A stretch of 64,000 nucleotides of DNA from Streptomyces albus subsp. chlorinus (GTDB taxonomy: Bacteria; Actinomycetota; Actinomycetes; Streptomycetales; Streptomycetaceae). This document shows positions 1 through 8,838 of the stretch, in pieces. The stretch is from contig NZ_VJOK01000001.1 in assembly GCF_013302895.1 (NCBI RefSeq), forward strand, positions 4,544,336 through 4,608,335, read 5' to 3'. Position 1 is the stretch's first letter. The number at the start of each line of letters is the position of its first letter. The translations under genes and the position numbers were made by a program. The notes under the pieces are model-generated. The model was not told where the DNA came from. It worked only from the letters and a program-made list of their open reading frames with translations, and searched no databases.

Positions 1-488
1 TCCGTGAGGCGGGGCGGGCGCACCAGCGTCCAGGCGGGCGCGCCGGCGCGGATCTCCTCCTCCATCACGGCCAGGTCCGCGTAGACCTCCCGGTACGCGC
101 GGCGTACCAGGGGCAGGACGACGGCGCGGTGGAACAGGCCCTCGTCGGCCGGCTGCTCGCCGACGGGGGCGGCGCTGACCGCCAGGTACCGGGGGACGCC
201 CTCCGCCTCCAGGGCCCGCAGGATGGCGCGCGTTCCCGAGGAGGCGATGCCCGCCCCGGCGTTGGCGGGGGCGCCGAGGGCCGAGAGCGCGGCGTCGGAG
301 CCCGCGACCAGGGGACGCAGGGCCTCGGAGTCCTCCACGTCGGCGGTGGCGACCTCCAGCGACGCGTGGCGGACCGGCAGCCGGTCCGGGTTCCGCACCA
401 CGGCCGTCACCTCGTGCCCCGTCTCCAGGGCCTGCCGAACCAGCTGCCGCCCGGTGCCTCCGGTGGCCCCGAAAACGGTGTACCGCAT
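1..488 (-). CDS. NAD(P)-binding NmrA/SDR-like reductase, 3' end outside window
   Basis: The minus-strand frame starts at ATG 488 and runs off the left edge, so the C-terminus is missing. The visible ~162 residues begin with a beta strand and the nucleotide-binding glycine motif GATGGTG near residue 8, as in atypical short-chain dehydrogenases of the NmrA/NAD(P)H-binding family. Later pieces (LAVSAAPV, an Arg/Pro-rich WTLVRPPRL) also fit this fold. Substrate cannot be told. It is divergently transcribed from the TetR gene at 559 with 70 bp between starts, so it is probably the target of that repressor. Family is seen; regulation is inferred from the arrangement. Confidence 0.85.
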   Translation of the reverse strand, partial: MRYTVFGATGGTGRQLVRQALETGHEVTAVVRNPDRLPVRHASLEVATADVEDSEALRPLVAGSDAALSALGAPANAGAGIASSGTRAILRALEAEGVPRYLAVSAAPVGEQPADEGLFHRAVVLPLVRRAYREVYADLAVMEEEIRAGAPAWTLVRPPRLT

Positions 489-512
489 GCTGCCGCGCTC
501 CTTCGTATCGGG

Positions 513-572
513 AGGTGGGTGAGTGCTCACCCACCTGTAGTACCTTTAGGTTGGGTGAATGGCCACTCACCC
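513..572. promoter_or_regulatory. Two TetR-type operator candidates in a divergent promoter
   Basis: A perfect inverted repeat with 11-bp arms and a 2-bp centre lies at 513-536 (core GGGTGAGTGCTCACCC). A second related palindrome at 553-572 has arms GGGTGA/TCACCC and overlaps the TetR start codon. Both contain GGGTGAGTG in one orientation. Palindromes of this kind between a TetR gene and a divergent enzyme gene are the usual autoregulatory operators. Binding is inferred. Confidence 0.7.
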
Positions 573-1230
573 GTCAACCCGATCGTCTGCCCGGTCGTCG
601 GCCAGGCCGGGCCGGCCGACCCGCGAACGGATCCTCGACGCCGCCCACCACCTGCTGCGCACCCTCGGTCTCGCCCGCACCACCACCAAGGAGATCGCCC
701 GGGAGGCCGGCTGCTCGGAGGCGGCCCTCTACAAGCACTTCTCCGGCAAGGAGGAGATCTTCGTGAGGGTCCTCTTCGACCGGCTGCCCCGCCTCAACCC
801 GCTGCTGAGCGAGCTGGCCCGGGACCCCGGCGACCGCGGGCTGGAGCGCAACCTTCTCCAGGTCACCGAACACGCCGCCCTCTTCTACGAGCAGAGCGTG
901 CCCATCGCGGCGGCCCTCTTCGCGGAGCCCGCGCTCAAACGGCGCCACTTCGAGGGCGTGCGGGAGCTGGGCGCGGGCCCCCGTACGCCGCTGCGCGCCC
1001 TCGCCGCGTACCTGCGGCACGAGCAGGCCCGCGGTGCGGTGCGGGCGGACGCCGATGTGGACGCCGCCGCCGCCCTCCTGCTGGGCGCCTGCTCACAGCG
1101 CGCGTTCCTCTACGACTTCGCGGGCGGCGAGCGCCCCGAACAGCCCCTGGACGCCTTCGTACGGGGCCTGGTGCGCACCCTCCTGCACGGGCTGGCCCCG
1201 ACCGCCGGCGGTGGTGCGGACGGGCGCTGA
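559..1230 (+). CDS. TetR/AcrR-family transcriptional repressor
   Basis: The 223-residue protein has the N-terminal TetR DNA-binding domain at about residues 23-68: ERILDAAHHLL, TTTKEIAREAGCSEAALYKH and FSGKEEIF, the last two covering the recognition helix and the following helix. The rest is a helical ligand-binding domain with no recognisable effector motif. The ATG at 559 fits the domain start and lies within the second operator-like palindrome, which suggests autorepression. It diverges from the NAD(P)-binding reductase. Ligand unknown. Confidence 0.93.
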   Translation: MATHPSTRSSARSSARPGRPTRERILDAAHHLLRTLGLARTTTKEIAREAGCSEAALYKHFSGKEEIFVRVLFDRLPRLNPLLSELARDPGDRGLERNLLQVTEHAALFYEQSVPIAAALFAEPALKRRHFEGVRELGAGPRTPLRALAAYLRHEQARGAVRADADVDAAAALLLGACSQRAFLYDFAGGERPEQPLDAFVRGLVRTLLHGLAPTAGGGADGR

Positions 1231-1247
1231 GCGGGCCGGCCGCAAAG

Positions 1248-1319
1248 CGATGCCGGGGGTCAGCGCCGAGCGGTGCCAGGGGGCGTCAGCGCCGAACGGT
1301 GCCGGGGGTCAGCGCTGAG
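1248..1319. repeat. Three tandem ~23-26 bp repeats
   Basis: Three imperfect copies start at 1248, 1271 and 1297 and share TGCC(A/G)GGGG..GTCAGCGC(C/T)GA. The block follows the TetR stop, and its third copy overlaps the last codons and stop of the convergent adenosine deaminase gene. It looks like local slippage at a convergent gene junction; no function is evident. Confidence 0.8.
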
Positions 1320-2370
1320 CGGGCTCGGCCGCCAGCCAGGTGTCGATGTCGGCCAGGATCTCGTCCCGCACGTGCTGCGGCATCGAGGCGCCGCGTACGG
1401 ACTGGCGCGCCAGCTCGGCCAGTTCGGCGTCCGAGAAGCCGTGCGCCCGGCGCACCAGCTCGTACTGCGCGGCCAGCCGGGAGCCGAACAGCAGCGGGTC
1501 GTCGGCGCCCAGCGCCATCGGCACCCCCGCCTCCCACAGCGTCCGCACCGGCACGTCCTCGGGCTTGTCGTAGACGCCCAGTGCCACGTTCGAGGCGGGG
1601 CAGACCTCGCAGGTGACCCGCCGTTCGGCCAGCCGGGCCAGCAGCCAGTGGTCCTCGGCGGCGCGCACGCCGTGGCCGATCCGGGAGGCGCGCAGATCGT
1701 CCAGGCAGTCGCGTACGCTGCCCGGCCCCGACAGCTCGCCCCCGTGCGGCGCCGCGAGCAGCCCGCCCTCCCGCGCGATGGTGAAGGCGCGGTCGAAATC
1801 CCTCGCGAAGCCGCGCCGTTCGTCGTTGGAGAGGCCGAAGCCGACGATGCCCCGGTCCTTGTAGCGCACCGCGAGCCGCGCGAGGGTACGGGCGTCCAGC
1901 GGGTGCTTCATCCGGTTCGCCGCCACCACCACGCGCATGCCGAGACCGGTGTCGCGGGAAGCCGTCTCGACCGCGTCGAGGATGATCTCCAGCGCGGGCG
2001 TCAGCCCGCCGAGCCGGGGCGCGTACGAGGTCGGGTCGACCTGGATCTCCAGCCAGCGCGAGCCGTCCCGCACGTCCTCCTGGGCGGCCTCCCGCACCAG
2101 CCGCTGGATGTCCTCCGGCTCCCGCAGACAGGACCGCGCGATGTCGTACAGCCGCTGGAAGCGGAACCAGCCGCGCTCGTCCGTGGCCCGCAGCTTCGGG
2201 GGCTCGCCGCCGCTGAGCGCGTCCGGCAGGTGCACGCCGTACTTGTCGGCCAGTTCGAGCAGGGTGGAGGGGCGCATCGACCCCGTGAAGTGCAGGTGCA
2301 GATGGGCCTTCGGCAGTGTGCGCAGGTCCCGCTCCCCGGAAGAGTGCAACATCCCAAGATCCTGCCGCAT
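1309..2370 (-). CDS. add: Adenosine deaminase
   Basis: The 353-residue protein belongs to the metal-dependent adenosine/AMP deaminase superfamily and is predicted to hydrolyse adenosine to inosine and ammonia in purine salvage. It shows the N-terminal zinc motif AHLHLHFTGS (His23, His25, His27), PHGGE (209-212; the family often has HAGE), RIGHG with His233, and ADDPLLFGS with the metal/base aspartates Asp290-Asp291. Length is normal. Purine substrate choice within the family (adenosine versus aminodeoxyfutalosine) cannot be settled by eye. It lies downstream of, and in the same orientation as, the aminotransferase gene but a strong hairpin separates them. Confidence 0.88.
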   Translation of the reverse strand: MRQDLGMLHSSGERDLRTLPKAHLHLHFTGSMRPSTLLELADKYGVHLPDALSGGEPPKLRATDERGWFRFQRLYDIARSCLREPEDIQRLVREAAQEDVRDGSRWLEIQVDPTSYAPRLGGLTPALEIILDAVETASRDTGLGMRVVVAANRMKHPLDARTLARLAVRYKDRGIVGFGLSNDERRGFARDFDRAFTIAREGGLLAAPHGGELSGPGSVRDCLDDLRASRIGHGVRAAEDHWLLARLAERRVTCEVCPASNVALGVYDKPEDVPVRTLWEAGVPMALGADDPLLFGSRLAAQYELVRRAHGFSDAELAELARQSVRGASMPQHVRDEILADIDTWLAAEPAQR

Positions 2371-2422
2371 GGGGGCGCCGGGCAGGTAGCCGGTTCCCGG
2401 GAAGGGGATGGCCCGAAAGCGT

Positions 2423-2456
2423 GAGCGGGCCCCGGGACGGCACCCGGGGCCCGCTC
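2423..2456 (-). terminator. Hairpin terminator after the aminotransferase gene
   Basis: A perfect 14-bp stem (2423-2436 with 2443-2456, 6-nt loop), entirely GC-rich, lies between the aminotransferase stop and the adenosine deaminase start. There is no U-tract, which is usual for Streptomyces hairpin terminators. Confidence 0.75.
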
Positions 2457-2479
2457 GTACGTCCGCTCGTCCGGCCGTC

Positions 2480-3718
2480 TCAGTCCCGCGCCTCGGCCAG
2501 CAGCTTCTGGATGCGGGAGACGCCCTCCACCAGGTCCTCGTCGCCCAGTGCGTAGGACAGCCGCAGGTAGCCGGGGGTGCCGAAGGCCTCGCCCGGGACG
2601 ACCGCGACCTCGACCTCCTCCAGGATCAGCGCGGCCAGCTCGACGCTGGTGGCAGGCCGCTTGCCGCGGATGTCCTTGCCCAGCAGCCGCTTCACCGACG
2701 GGTAGGCGTAGAAGGCGCCCTCGGGCTCCGGGCACACCACGCCGTCGATCTCGTTGAGCATCCGCACGATGGTGCGGCGGCGCCGGTCGAAGGCCTCGCG
2801 CATCTCGGCGACGGCGTCCAGATCACCGGAGACGGCGGCCAGCGCGGCTGCCTGCGAGACGTTGCTGACGTTGGAAGTGGCGTGCGACTGGAGGTTCGTC
2901 GCGGCCTTCACCACGTCCTGCGGGCCGATGACCCAGCCCACGCGCCAGCCGGTCATGGCGTATGTCTTGGCAACACCGTTGACGATCACGCACGTGTCGC
3001 GCAGCTCGGGCACCACCACCGGCAGCGAGGTGAACTCGGCGTCGCCGTAGACCAGGTGCTCGTAGATCTCGTCGGTGAGCACCCACAGCCCCTTCTCCAG
3101 CGCCCAGCGGCCGATCTCCTCCACCTGGGCGCGCGGGTAGACGGCGCCGGTCGGGTTGGAGGGGGAGACGAACAGCAGCACCTTCGTCTTCTCGGTGCGC
3201 GCGGCCTCCAACTGCTCGACCGTCACCCGGTATCCGGTCGTCTCGTCCGCGGTCACCTCGACGGGGACACCGCCCGCCAGCCGGATCGACTCCGGGTAGG
3301 TGGTCCAGTACGGAGCGGGCACGATGACCTCGTCGCCCGGGTCGAGGAGGGCGGCGAACGCCTCGTAGATGGCCTGCTTGCCGCCGTTGGTGACCAGCAC
3401 CTGGGACGCCTCGATCCGGTAGCCGGAGTCGCGGAGGGTCTTGTCGGCGATGGCGGACTTCAGTTCGGGCAGTCCGCCCGCGGGGGAGTAGCGGTGGTTC
3501 TTCGGGTCGCGCGCGGCGGCCACGGCGGCCTCGACGATGTAGTCGGGCGTGGGGAAGTCCGGCTCACCGGCGCCGAAGCCGATCACGGGGCGCCCGGCGG
3601 CCTTCAGCGCCTTGGCCTTGGCGTCCACGGCCAGCGTCGCGGACTCGGAGATCGCGCTGATACGGGCCGACAGGCGGCGCTCGGACGGGGACTGTGCAGG
3701 GGGAGTCGCTGCGGTCAT
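2480..3718 (-). CDS. aspC: Class I pyridoxal-phosphate aminotransferase (aspartate type)
   Basis: Fold-type I aminotransferase of 412 residues, predicted to transfer amino groups between aspartate and 2-oxoglutarate; this subfamily may also accept prephenate. Visible motifs are [10 protein letters not shown] (~49), SPSNPTG with Asn188, TDEIYE with Asp216 and Tyr219, the PLP lysine Lys251 in [13 protein letters not shown], and substrate-binding Arg259. The ATG at 3718 is chosen; an in-frame ATG at 3728 adds only three residues, and neither has a clear ribosome binding site, so the message may be leaderless. It is divergent from tRNA-Trp/secE, the conserved Streptomyces neighbourhood. Confidence 0.93.
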   Translation of the reverse strand: MTAATPPAQSPSERRLSARISAISESATLAVDAKAKALKAAGRPVIGFGAGEPDFPTPDYIVEAAVAAARDPKNHRYSPAGGLPELKSAIADKTLRDSGYRIEASQVLVTNGGKQAIYEAFAALLDPGDEVIVPAPYWTTYPESIRLAGGVPVEVTADETTGYRVTVEQLEAARTEKTKVLLFVSPSNPTGAVYPRAQVEEIGRWALEKGLWVLTDEIYEHLVYGDAEFTSLPVVVPELRDTCVIVNGVAKTYAMTGWRVGWVIGPQDVVKAATNLQSHATSNVSNVSQAAALAAVSGDLDAVAEMREAFDRRRRTIVRMLNEIDGVVCPEPEGAFYAYPSVKRLLGKDIRGKRPATSVELAALILEEVEVAVVPGEAFGTPGYLRLSYALGDEDLVEGVSRIQKLLAEARD

Positions 3719-3908
3719 ACAGGGCATGTTCGCAGACCCGGTACGCCCGGGGCACGGGGGTTCACGGCCGTCGGAGCCGTTCGTGTTCGACGCTGGGCCG
3801 TCGAGCACGTACACTCACACGTCGTTGGCCTTCGACCACCACTCACAGCGCGTGTCCGACGCGCACCCCATGCGACGGCGTGGATGCGGTAGGTTGAGGG
3901 AGAACCAA

Positions 3909-3981
3909 AGGGTCGTAGCTCAATTGGTAGAGCACTGGTCTCCAAAACCAGCGGTTGGGGGTTCGAGTCCCTCCGGCCCTG
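3909..3981 (+). tRNA. trpT: tRNA-Trp (CCA)
   Basis: A 73-nt cloverleaf: acceptor AGGGTCG pairs with CGGCCCT (one G-T pair), D-loop TAGCTCAATTGGTAGAGCA, anticodon stem CTGGT/ACCAG around loop TCTCCAAA giving anticodon CCA, and T-arm GGGGGTTCGAGTCCCTC. No CCA is encoded. The 190-bp region upstream, shared with the aminotransferase, must hold its promoter; I see no convincing -35/-10 pair there. Location immediately upstream of secE is conserved in actinobacteria. Confidence 0.97.
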
Positions 3982-4095
3982 CTACACACACGTCGCCAAG
4001 GTGTGTGCGTGCGTACGTACTACAAGCACTGAATTGCACCGCCGTGCGGCCGGGCCGGACGCCGCAGGGCAACGACCCGGATCAGGTGAGGACGA

Positions 4096-4380
4096 GTGAC
4101 GGAGATCACGGATACCACCGAGGTCCCCGAGCCCGGAGGGTCGTCCGAGGGCAAGCGGAAGCCCCGTAAGGGCGGAAAGCGGGCGAAGAAGGGACCTCTG
4201 GCCCGGCTCGCCCTGTTCTACCGCCAGATCATCGCGGAGCTCCGCAAGGTCGTCTGGCCGACGCGGCAGCAGCTCTCCACGTACACGAGCGTGGTGATCG
4301 TCTTCGTCGTCATCATCATCGCCTTGGTGTTCGTGATTGACTATGGGTTGACCGAAGTCATGAAATACGTCTTCGGCTGA
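4096..4380 (+). CDS. secE: Preprotein translocase subunit SecE
   Basis: A 94-residue, single-span SecE. A Lys/Arg-rich cytosolic stretch (about 19-35) is followed by the conserved amphipathic helix FYRQIIAELRKVVWPTR (41-57) that clamps SecY, and one transmembrane segment (about 64-84). It partners SecY (encoded at 43309) and SecG in the membrane channel. The GTG start at 4096 follows AGGTGAGGACGA. The secE-nusG order is universal in bacteria. Confidence 0.97.
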   Translation: MTEITDTTEVPEPGGSSEGKRKPRKGGKRAKKGPLARLALFYRQIIAELRKVVWPTRQQLSTYTSVVIVFVVIIIALVFVIDYGLTEVMKYVFG

Positions 4381-4392
4381 CCCGCCCGCGCG

Positions 4393-4412
4393 AAGCCCCC
4401 TCCGCGGGGCTT
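4393..4412 (+). terminator. Short hairpin in the secE-nusG gap
   Basis: A 7-bp stem AAGCCCC/GGGGCTT at 4393-4399 and 4406-4412, just after the secE stop. It is weaker than the other hairpins here and more likely attenuates or protects mRNA than ends transcription. Confidence 0.35.
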
Positions 4413-4454
4413 TCCGCATGTTCGACCCCTTGAAGCCAGGAAGAAGCAGCCACC

Positions 4455-5357
4455 GTGTCTGAGCCGAACATGAACGATGCCGTCGAGCCCGAACAGGGTG
4501 ACGACACGGCGCGCGACATCGTCGAGGCAGCGGACAGCAGCGTCGACCGGGCGGAAGCCGCCGAGGCCGCTGCCGGTGAGCCCGCCGAGGAGGCCGCTGT
4601 CCGCGACGAGGCCGACGCCGAGGAGGCCGTCGAGGACGACGCGGCCGAGGCTGTCGAGGCCGCCGAGGACACGGACGCCGAGGGCGGAGAGGCTGGCGGC
4701 GAGGAGGCCGCCGGGGGCGAGGAGGAGCAGGTCGACCCCGTCGCCCAGCTCCGCGAGGAACTGCGCCACCTGCCCGGCGAGTGGTACGTGATCCACACCT
4801 ACGCGGGCTACGAGAAGCGCGTGAAGGCCAACCTGGAGCAGCGCGCCGTCTCGCTGAACGTCGAGGACTTCATCTACCAGGCCGAGGTCCCCGAGGAAGA
4901 GATCGTCCAGATCAAGAACGGCGAGCGCAAGAACGTCCGGCAGAACAAGCTGCCCGGTTACGTGCTGGTGCGGATGGACCTGACGAACGAGTCCTGGGGC
5001 GTCGTGCGCAACACCCCCGGTGTCACCGGTTTCGTCGGCAACGCCTACGACCCGTACCCGCTCACCCTCGACGAGATCGTCAAGATGCTCGCCCCCGAGG
5101 CCGAGGAGAAGGCCGCCAAGGCCGCCGCGGCCGACGAGGAGGGCAAGCCCGCCGGCGGTCCCGGCCGCAAGGTCGAGGTCCAGGTGCTCGACTTCGAGGT
5201 CGGCGACTCGGTCACCGTCACCGACGGCCCCTTCGCCACCCTCCAGGCGACCATCAACGAGATCAACGCCGACTCGAAGAAGGTCAAGGGCCTCGTCGAG
5301 ATCTTCGGCCGCGAGACCCCGGTCGAGCTGAGCTTCGACCAGATCCAGAAGAACTGA
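4455..5357 (+). CDS. nusG: Transcription termination/antitermination protein NusG
   Basis: A 300-residue NusG. Residues 1-100 are an Asp/Glu/Ala-rich acidic extension that is absent from the ~180-residue E. coli protein but common in streptomycetes. The NGN domain starts near 110 ([38 protein letters not shown]). A linker rich in Ala/Glu/Lys leads to the KOW domain (about 253-296: [15 protein letters not shown] through VELSF). It binds the RNA polymerase clamp and links it to Rho or ribosomes. The GTG start follows CAGGAAGAAG. A strong terminator follows. Confidence 0.97.
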   Translation: MSEPNMNDAVEPEQGDDTARDIVEAADSSVDRAEAAEAAAGEPAEEAAVRDEADAEEAVEDDAAEAVEAAEDTDAEGGEAGGEEAAGGEEEQVDPVAQLREELRHLPGEWYVIHTYAGYEKRVKANLEQRAVSLNVEDFIYQAEVPEEEIVQIKNGERKNVRQNKLPGYVLVRMDLTNESWGVVRNTPGVTGFVGNAYDPYPLTLDEIVKMLAPEAEEKAAKAAAADEEGKPAGGPGRKVEVQVLDFEVGDSVTVTDGPFATLQATINEINADSKKVKGLVEIFGRETPVELSFDQIQKN

Positions 5358-5415
5358 CCCCGCCGCGTCCGCTCCGCCCACGGGGCGAGGGCGGCGGGCG
5401 ACCCCAGCTTCCGGA

Positions 5416-5449
5416 CAGGTCAGGAAGGGCTCAGGCCCTTCCTGACCTG
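5416..5449 (+). terminator. Hairpin terminator after nusG
   Basis: A perfect 15-bp stem (5416-5430 with 5435-5449) closed by the loop TCAG. It separates secE-nusG from rplK-rplA. Confidence 0.85.
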
Positions 5450-5455
5450 CTCGGT

Positions 5456-5485
5456 TTCAAGCCGCGGAACGGTACGGGCTATCGT
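5456..5485 (+). promoter_or_regulatory. Candidate promoter for rplK-rplA
   Basis: TTCAAG (5456-5461), an 18-bp spacer and TATCGT (5480-5485) lie directly after the nusG terminator and about 70 bp before rplK. The match to the principal sigma consensus is moderate; position supports it. Confidence 0.45.
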
Positions 5486-5553
5486 TGTGCGGTATGCCTC
5501 CGCCCGGGTGAAGGGTGGGGGAGAGTCGCAACTCACCAGGACCCGGAGAGAAC

Positions 5554-5988
5554 ATGCCTCCCAAGAAGAAGAAGGTCGCGGGGCTGATCAAGCTCCAGAT
5601 CCAGGCCGGCGCCGCCAACCCGGCTCCGCCCGTCGGCCCGGCGCTGGGTCAGCACGGCGTCAACATCATGGAGTTCTGCAAGGCCTACAACGCCGCGACC
5701 GAGTCGCAGCGCGGCTGGGTCATCCCGGTGGAGATCACGGTCTACGAGGACCGCTCCTTCACCTTCATCACCAAGACGCCGCCGGCCGCCAAGATGATCC
5801 TCAAGGCCGCGGGCGTGGAGAAGGGCTCCGGCACCCCGCACACCGTCAAGGTCGCCAAGATCACCCGCGACCAGGTGCGCGAGATCGCCACCACCAAGAT
5901 GCCCGACCTCAACGCGAACGACCTGGACCAGGCGGAGAAGATCATCGCCGGTACCGCCCGTTCCATGGGTGTGACCGTCGAGGGCTGA
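5554..5988 (+). CDS. rplK: 50S ribosomal protein L11
   Basis: A 144-residue L11: N-terminal domain with [21 protein letters not shown], the proline-rich hinge that thiopeptides and RelA-dependent signalling contact, then the 23S rRNA GTPase-centre-binding C-terminal domain ([19 protein letters not shown]). The ATG at 5554 is preceded by GGAGAG. It is paired with rplA, as in most bacteria. Confidence 0.98.
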   Translation: MPPKKKKVAGLIKLQIQAGAANPAPPVGPALGQHGVNIMEFCKAYNAATESQRGWVIPVEITVYEDRSFTFITKTPPAAKMILKAAGVEKGSGTPHTVKVAKITRDQVREIATTKMPDLNANDLDQAEKIIAGTARSMGVTVEG

Positions 5989-6068
5989 CGCCCCCGGCAC
6001 CGCACCGAACCACCGTGGGAGGGCCAGGCGCTGGCCCGCACCACGACTCCACACCACCAGGAGCAGCA

Positions 6069-6791
6069 GTGAAGCGCAGCAAGAACCTCCGCGAGGCGGA
6101 AGCGAAGATCGACAGGGCGCGGCTGTACGCGCCGCTGGAGGCCGTCCGCCTCGCCAAGGAGACCGCGACGAAGAAGTTCGACTCGACCGTCGAGGTCGCC
6201 ATGCGTCTGGGTGTCGACCCGCGCAAGGCCGACCAGATGGTCCGCGGCACCGTCAACCTCCCGCACGGCACCGGTAAGACCGCCCGGGTCCTGGTCTTCG
6301 CGACCGGCGACCGTGCTGCGGCTGCGGAGGCCGCGGGTGCCGACATCGTCGGCTCCGACGAACTGATCGAAGAGGTGGCCGGCGGCCGCCTCGACTTCGA
6401 CGCCGTCGTCGCCACCCCGGACCTGATGGGCAAGGTCGGCCGCCTCGGCCGCGTGCTCGGTCCGCGTGGTCTGATGCCGAACCCGAAGACCGGCACCGTC
6501 ACCCCCGATGTGGCGAAGGCCGTGAACGACATCAAGGGCGGCAAGATCGAGTTCCGCGTCGACAAGCACGCCAACCTGCACTTCATCATCGGCAAGGCGT
6601 CCTTCGGCGAGCAGCAGCTCGTGGAGAACTACGCCGCCGCCCTTGAGGAGATCACCAGGCTGAAGCCCGCCGCGGCGAAGGGCCGGTACATCAAGAAGGC
6701 CACCTTCACCACCACGATGGGCCCCGGCGTCCCGGTCGACCCGAACCGCACCCGCAACCTCCTCGCCGAGGAGGACCCGGCCGCGGTCTGA
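6069..6791 (+). CDS. rplA: 50S ribosomal protein L1
   Basis: A 240-residue L1 that builds the L1 stalk at the ribosomal E site and commonly autoregulates its own operon. The signature [21 protein letters not shown] is present near residues 124-144. The GTG at 6069 follows CAGGAGCAGC. The gene lies 80 bp downstream of rplK in the same transcription unit and ends in a very strong terminator. Confidence 0.98.
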   Translation: MKRSKNLREAEAKIDRARLYAPLEAVRLAKETATKKFDSTVEVAMRLGVDPRKADQMVRGTVNLPHGTGKTARVLVFATGDRAAAAEAAGADIVGSDELIEEVAGGRLDFDAVVATPDLMGKVGRLGRVLGPRGLMPNPKTGTVTPDVAKAVNDIKGGKIEFRVDKHANLHFIIGKASFGEQQLVENYAAALEEITRLKPAAAKGRYIKKATFTTTMGPGVPVDPNRTRNLLAEEDPAAV

Positions 6792-6814
6792 TCCGCGACC
6801 GGCCCGCAGGCGCC

Positions 6815-6859
6815 CGGCGGCCGGTGCCCGCTCCACCAGGGAGCGGGCACCGGCCGCCG
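6815..6859 (+). terminator. Hairpin terminator after rplA
   Basis: A perfect 20-bp stem (6815-6834 with 6840-6859) and a 5-nt loop, one of the two longest stems in the window. It ends the rplK-rplA unit before the lipoprotein gene. Confidence 0.9.
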
Positions 6860-7016
6860 CTGTTGTGCGCTCCGGCCCCGGCCGGCGCCGCACCGGAGGA
6901 CCCGGCTCTGCGGGGGTGGAACCCGTCCCGCCGCCGCCGGCGTCCTCGCTCTTGCATAAGGTGCCGGTAAAAGAGCGGGCCACTCACGCCCGCGCCGAAA
7001 CACGAGGGGGAGTCCC

Positions 7017-7865
7017 ATGCGGAAGACCCGGATGGCGGCCGTCGCTGCGGGTGCGGCGCTGATAGCCGGTCTGACGGCCTGCGGCAGCGAGAAGGCCGAC
7101 GGGGGCGGTGACGACGCGAAGGGCGGCGGCTCGCCCGTACAGGGTGCCCTGGCGGCCCTGAAGAAGGCGTCGACGGCCACCGACAAGCAGAACTCCGCGG
7201 TCGCCGACGGCGTCCAGACGATGACGCTGGAGGGCAAGCCCGTCACCAGCAAGATGAAGGGCAGCTTCGACTGGTCGTCCGGTGGGATGCAGGGCCAGGC
7301 GGACATCACCACCAACGGCACCCCGACCGAGGCCCGCTATCTGTCCGACGCCATGTACTCGAAGATGGCGCAGCCGGTGCAGGGCAAGCAGTGGCTCAAG
7401 GTCGACTACGAGGCCATGGCCAAGAAGAACGCCACCGGTGCCCTGCTCAAGGACCAGCTGCAGAACAACAACCCGGCGCGTTCGGTGCAGCTCCTGCTGG
7501 CCAGCGGCAAGGTGAAGTCGGCCGGTACCGAGACCGTGCGCGGCCAGAAGGCGACCCGCTACACCGGCACCCTCACCCTCTCCGAGCTGGTGCGCATGCA
7601 GTCCAAGGACCTCAAGGAGTCCGAGAAGCAGGCGCTGGAGCAGCAGTTCAAGCAGAACGGCATGGAGTCGGAGAAGATCGATCTGTGGATCGGTGAGGGC
7701 GACCTGCTCGTCAAGAAGTGCGAGGTCGCCAAGGGCACCAAGTCGAGCACGGAGAACACGGTCTACTACTCGGACTACGGCACCAAGGTGGACGTGAGCC
7801 CTCCGCCGGCCTCGCAGACCCTGGACTCCACCGAGCTGGGCTCGGGCGCGGGCGGCCTGGGCTGA
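7017..7865 (+). CDS. Putative secreted lipoprotein
   Basis: A 282-residue protein with a lipoprotein signal: MRKTR, a hydrophobic stretch, and the lipobox LTAC with Cys22 as the predicted lipidated residue. A Gly/Asp/Ser-rich linker follows. The body (SFDWSSGGMQGQ, YTGTLTLSELVRM) resembles the LppX/LprG-like beta-sheet fold of actinobacterial envelope lipoproteins, which is my inference from pattern only. Homologues at this place between rplA and rplJ occur in streptomycetes. Function unknown. Confidence 0.85.
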   Translation: MRKTRMAAVAAGAALIAGLTACGSEKADGGGDDAKGGGSPVQGALAALKKASTATDKQNSAVADGVQTMTLEGKPVTSKMKGSFDWSSGGMQGQADITTNGTPTEARYLSDAMYSKMAQPVQGKQWLKVDYEAMAKKNATGALLKDQLQNNNPARSVQLLLASGKVKSAGTETVRGQKATRYTGTLTLSELVRMQSKDLKESEKQALEQQFKQNGMESEKIDLWIGEGDLLVKKCEVAKGTKSSTENTVYYSDYGTKVDVSPPPASQTLDSTELGSGAGGLG

Positions 7866-7895
7866 CCTCGGGCGCCGGCGGGCCCGGGGGCGGAT

Positions 7896-7925
7896 TTGGC
7901 GCTTCCGGGCCCGTTCGCGTACTCT
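7896..7925 (+). promoter_or_regulatory. Candidate promoter for rplJ-rplL
   Basis: TTGGCG (7896-7901), an 18-bp spacer and TACTCT (7920-7925). The predicted start near 7932 coincides with the beginning of the L10-type leader, which supports the call. Confidence 0.5.
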
Positions 7926-7931
7926 CGACCC

Positions 7932-8036
7932 GAAGCCAAAGACCGCTGGTCGTCGTCGTGCGCGTACAGAGCGCCGGCGGCCGAAGGATCCGCTCGCTGC
8001 GGGCGACCCGCGCAGGTGATTGAGGAAGCCACTCCC
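7932..8036 (+). ncRNA. L10-type (rplJ) leader RNA
   Basis: The untranslated leader upstream of rplJ contains AGCCAAAGACCGCTGGTCG (~7934), GGCCGAAGGATCCGCTCGC (~7977) and GCGGGCGACCCGCGCAGGTG, followed by TGAGGAAGCC. These match the general layout I recall for the actinobacterial L10 leader, in which L10(L12)4 binds a kink-turn and bulged stem to repress its own synthesis. Boundaries are approximate and no covariance search was possible. Confidence 0.7.
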
Positions 8037-8064
8037 GTCGTGCTGTGTGCACGCCGGTCGAGTC

Positions 8065-8091
8065 ACGCCCCATGCGCCTGCGCTGGGGCGT
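8065..8091 (+). terminator. Attenuator-like hairpin in the rplJ leader
   Basis: An 8-bp stem ACGCCCCA/TGGGGCGT (8065-8072 with 8084-8091), extended internally by a GCGC/GCGC pairing, lies between the L10 leader and the rplJ ribosome binding site. It could act in leader-controlled read-through; this is inference. Confidence 0.45.
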
Positions 8092-8148
8092 TCGTTGTGT
8101 TCAGCCCCTTCCGAGCGGTCCTCATCACCCGGAAGGAGGCCGAGGCTC

Positions 8149-8721
8149 ATGGCGAGGGAACAGGTCGCGCCTGACAAGATCGCAGCCGTCGACGAGATCA
8201 CGGGCAAGTTCCGTGACTCGAACGCCGCTGTGGTCACCGCGTACACCGGACTCTCCGTGGCCCAGCTCAAGGAGCTGCGCCGTGCGCTCGGTGAGAACGC
8301 TCAGTACCGAGTGGTGAAGAACACGCTGACCAAGATCGCGGCCAAGGAGGCCGGGATCGACGAGCTGGACGAGTTCCTCACGGGCTCTTCGGCTGTCGCC
8401 TTCGTGACCGGTGACCCGGTCGAGGCGGCGAAGGGTCTTCGTGACTTCGCCAAGGAGAACCCCGCCCTCGTGATCAAGGGCGGCATCGTCGACGGCGCGC
8501 TGTACGGCGCCGACGACCTCAACAAGCTCGCGGACCTCGAGTCCCGCGAGGTGCTGCTCGCCAAGCTGGCCGGTGGCATGAAGGCGTCCATGGCCAAGGC
8601 CGCGGCGACCTTCCAGGCCCCGCTCTCGAAGTTCGTCCGCACCGCGGACGCGCTTCGCAGCAAGGTCGAAGAGCAGGGCGGTGCCGACACCACGGCTCCC
8701 GCCGAGGCCGAGGCCGAGTAA
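8149..8721 (+). CDS. rplJ: 50S ribosomal protein L10
   Basis: A 190-residue L10, the base of the L7/L12 stalk that recruits translation factors. The start [17 protein letters not shown] is placed at ATG 8149, preceded by GGAAGGAGG; longer in-frame extensions lack sites. The rRNA-binding N-terminal domain includes [12 protein letters not shown]. The last helix binds L12 dimers, and the tail is Ala/Glu-rich. It is co-transcribed with rplL 117 bp downstream. Confidence 0.98.
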   Translation: MAREQVAPDKIAAVDEITGKFRDSNAAVVTAYTGLSVAQLKELRRALGENAQYRVVKNTLTKIAAKEAGIDELDEFLTGSSAVAFVTGDPVEAAKGLRDFAKENPALVIKGGIVDGALYGADDLNKLADLESREVLLAKLAGGMKASMAKAAATFQAPLSKFVRTADALRSKVEEQGGADTTAPAEAEAE

Positions 8722-8838
8722 CCGCTTCGGCGCCCTGGGCGCCGCACCGGTGACTCACCGCACTCGGTCGCAGCGGGCCGTGAGCCCGCCGACACATCGA
8801 TACGGCACCAGCCGACTTAAGTGGAAGGATCCGCAACC

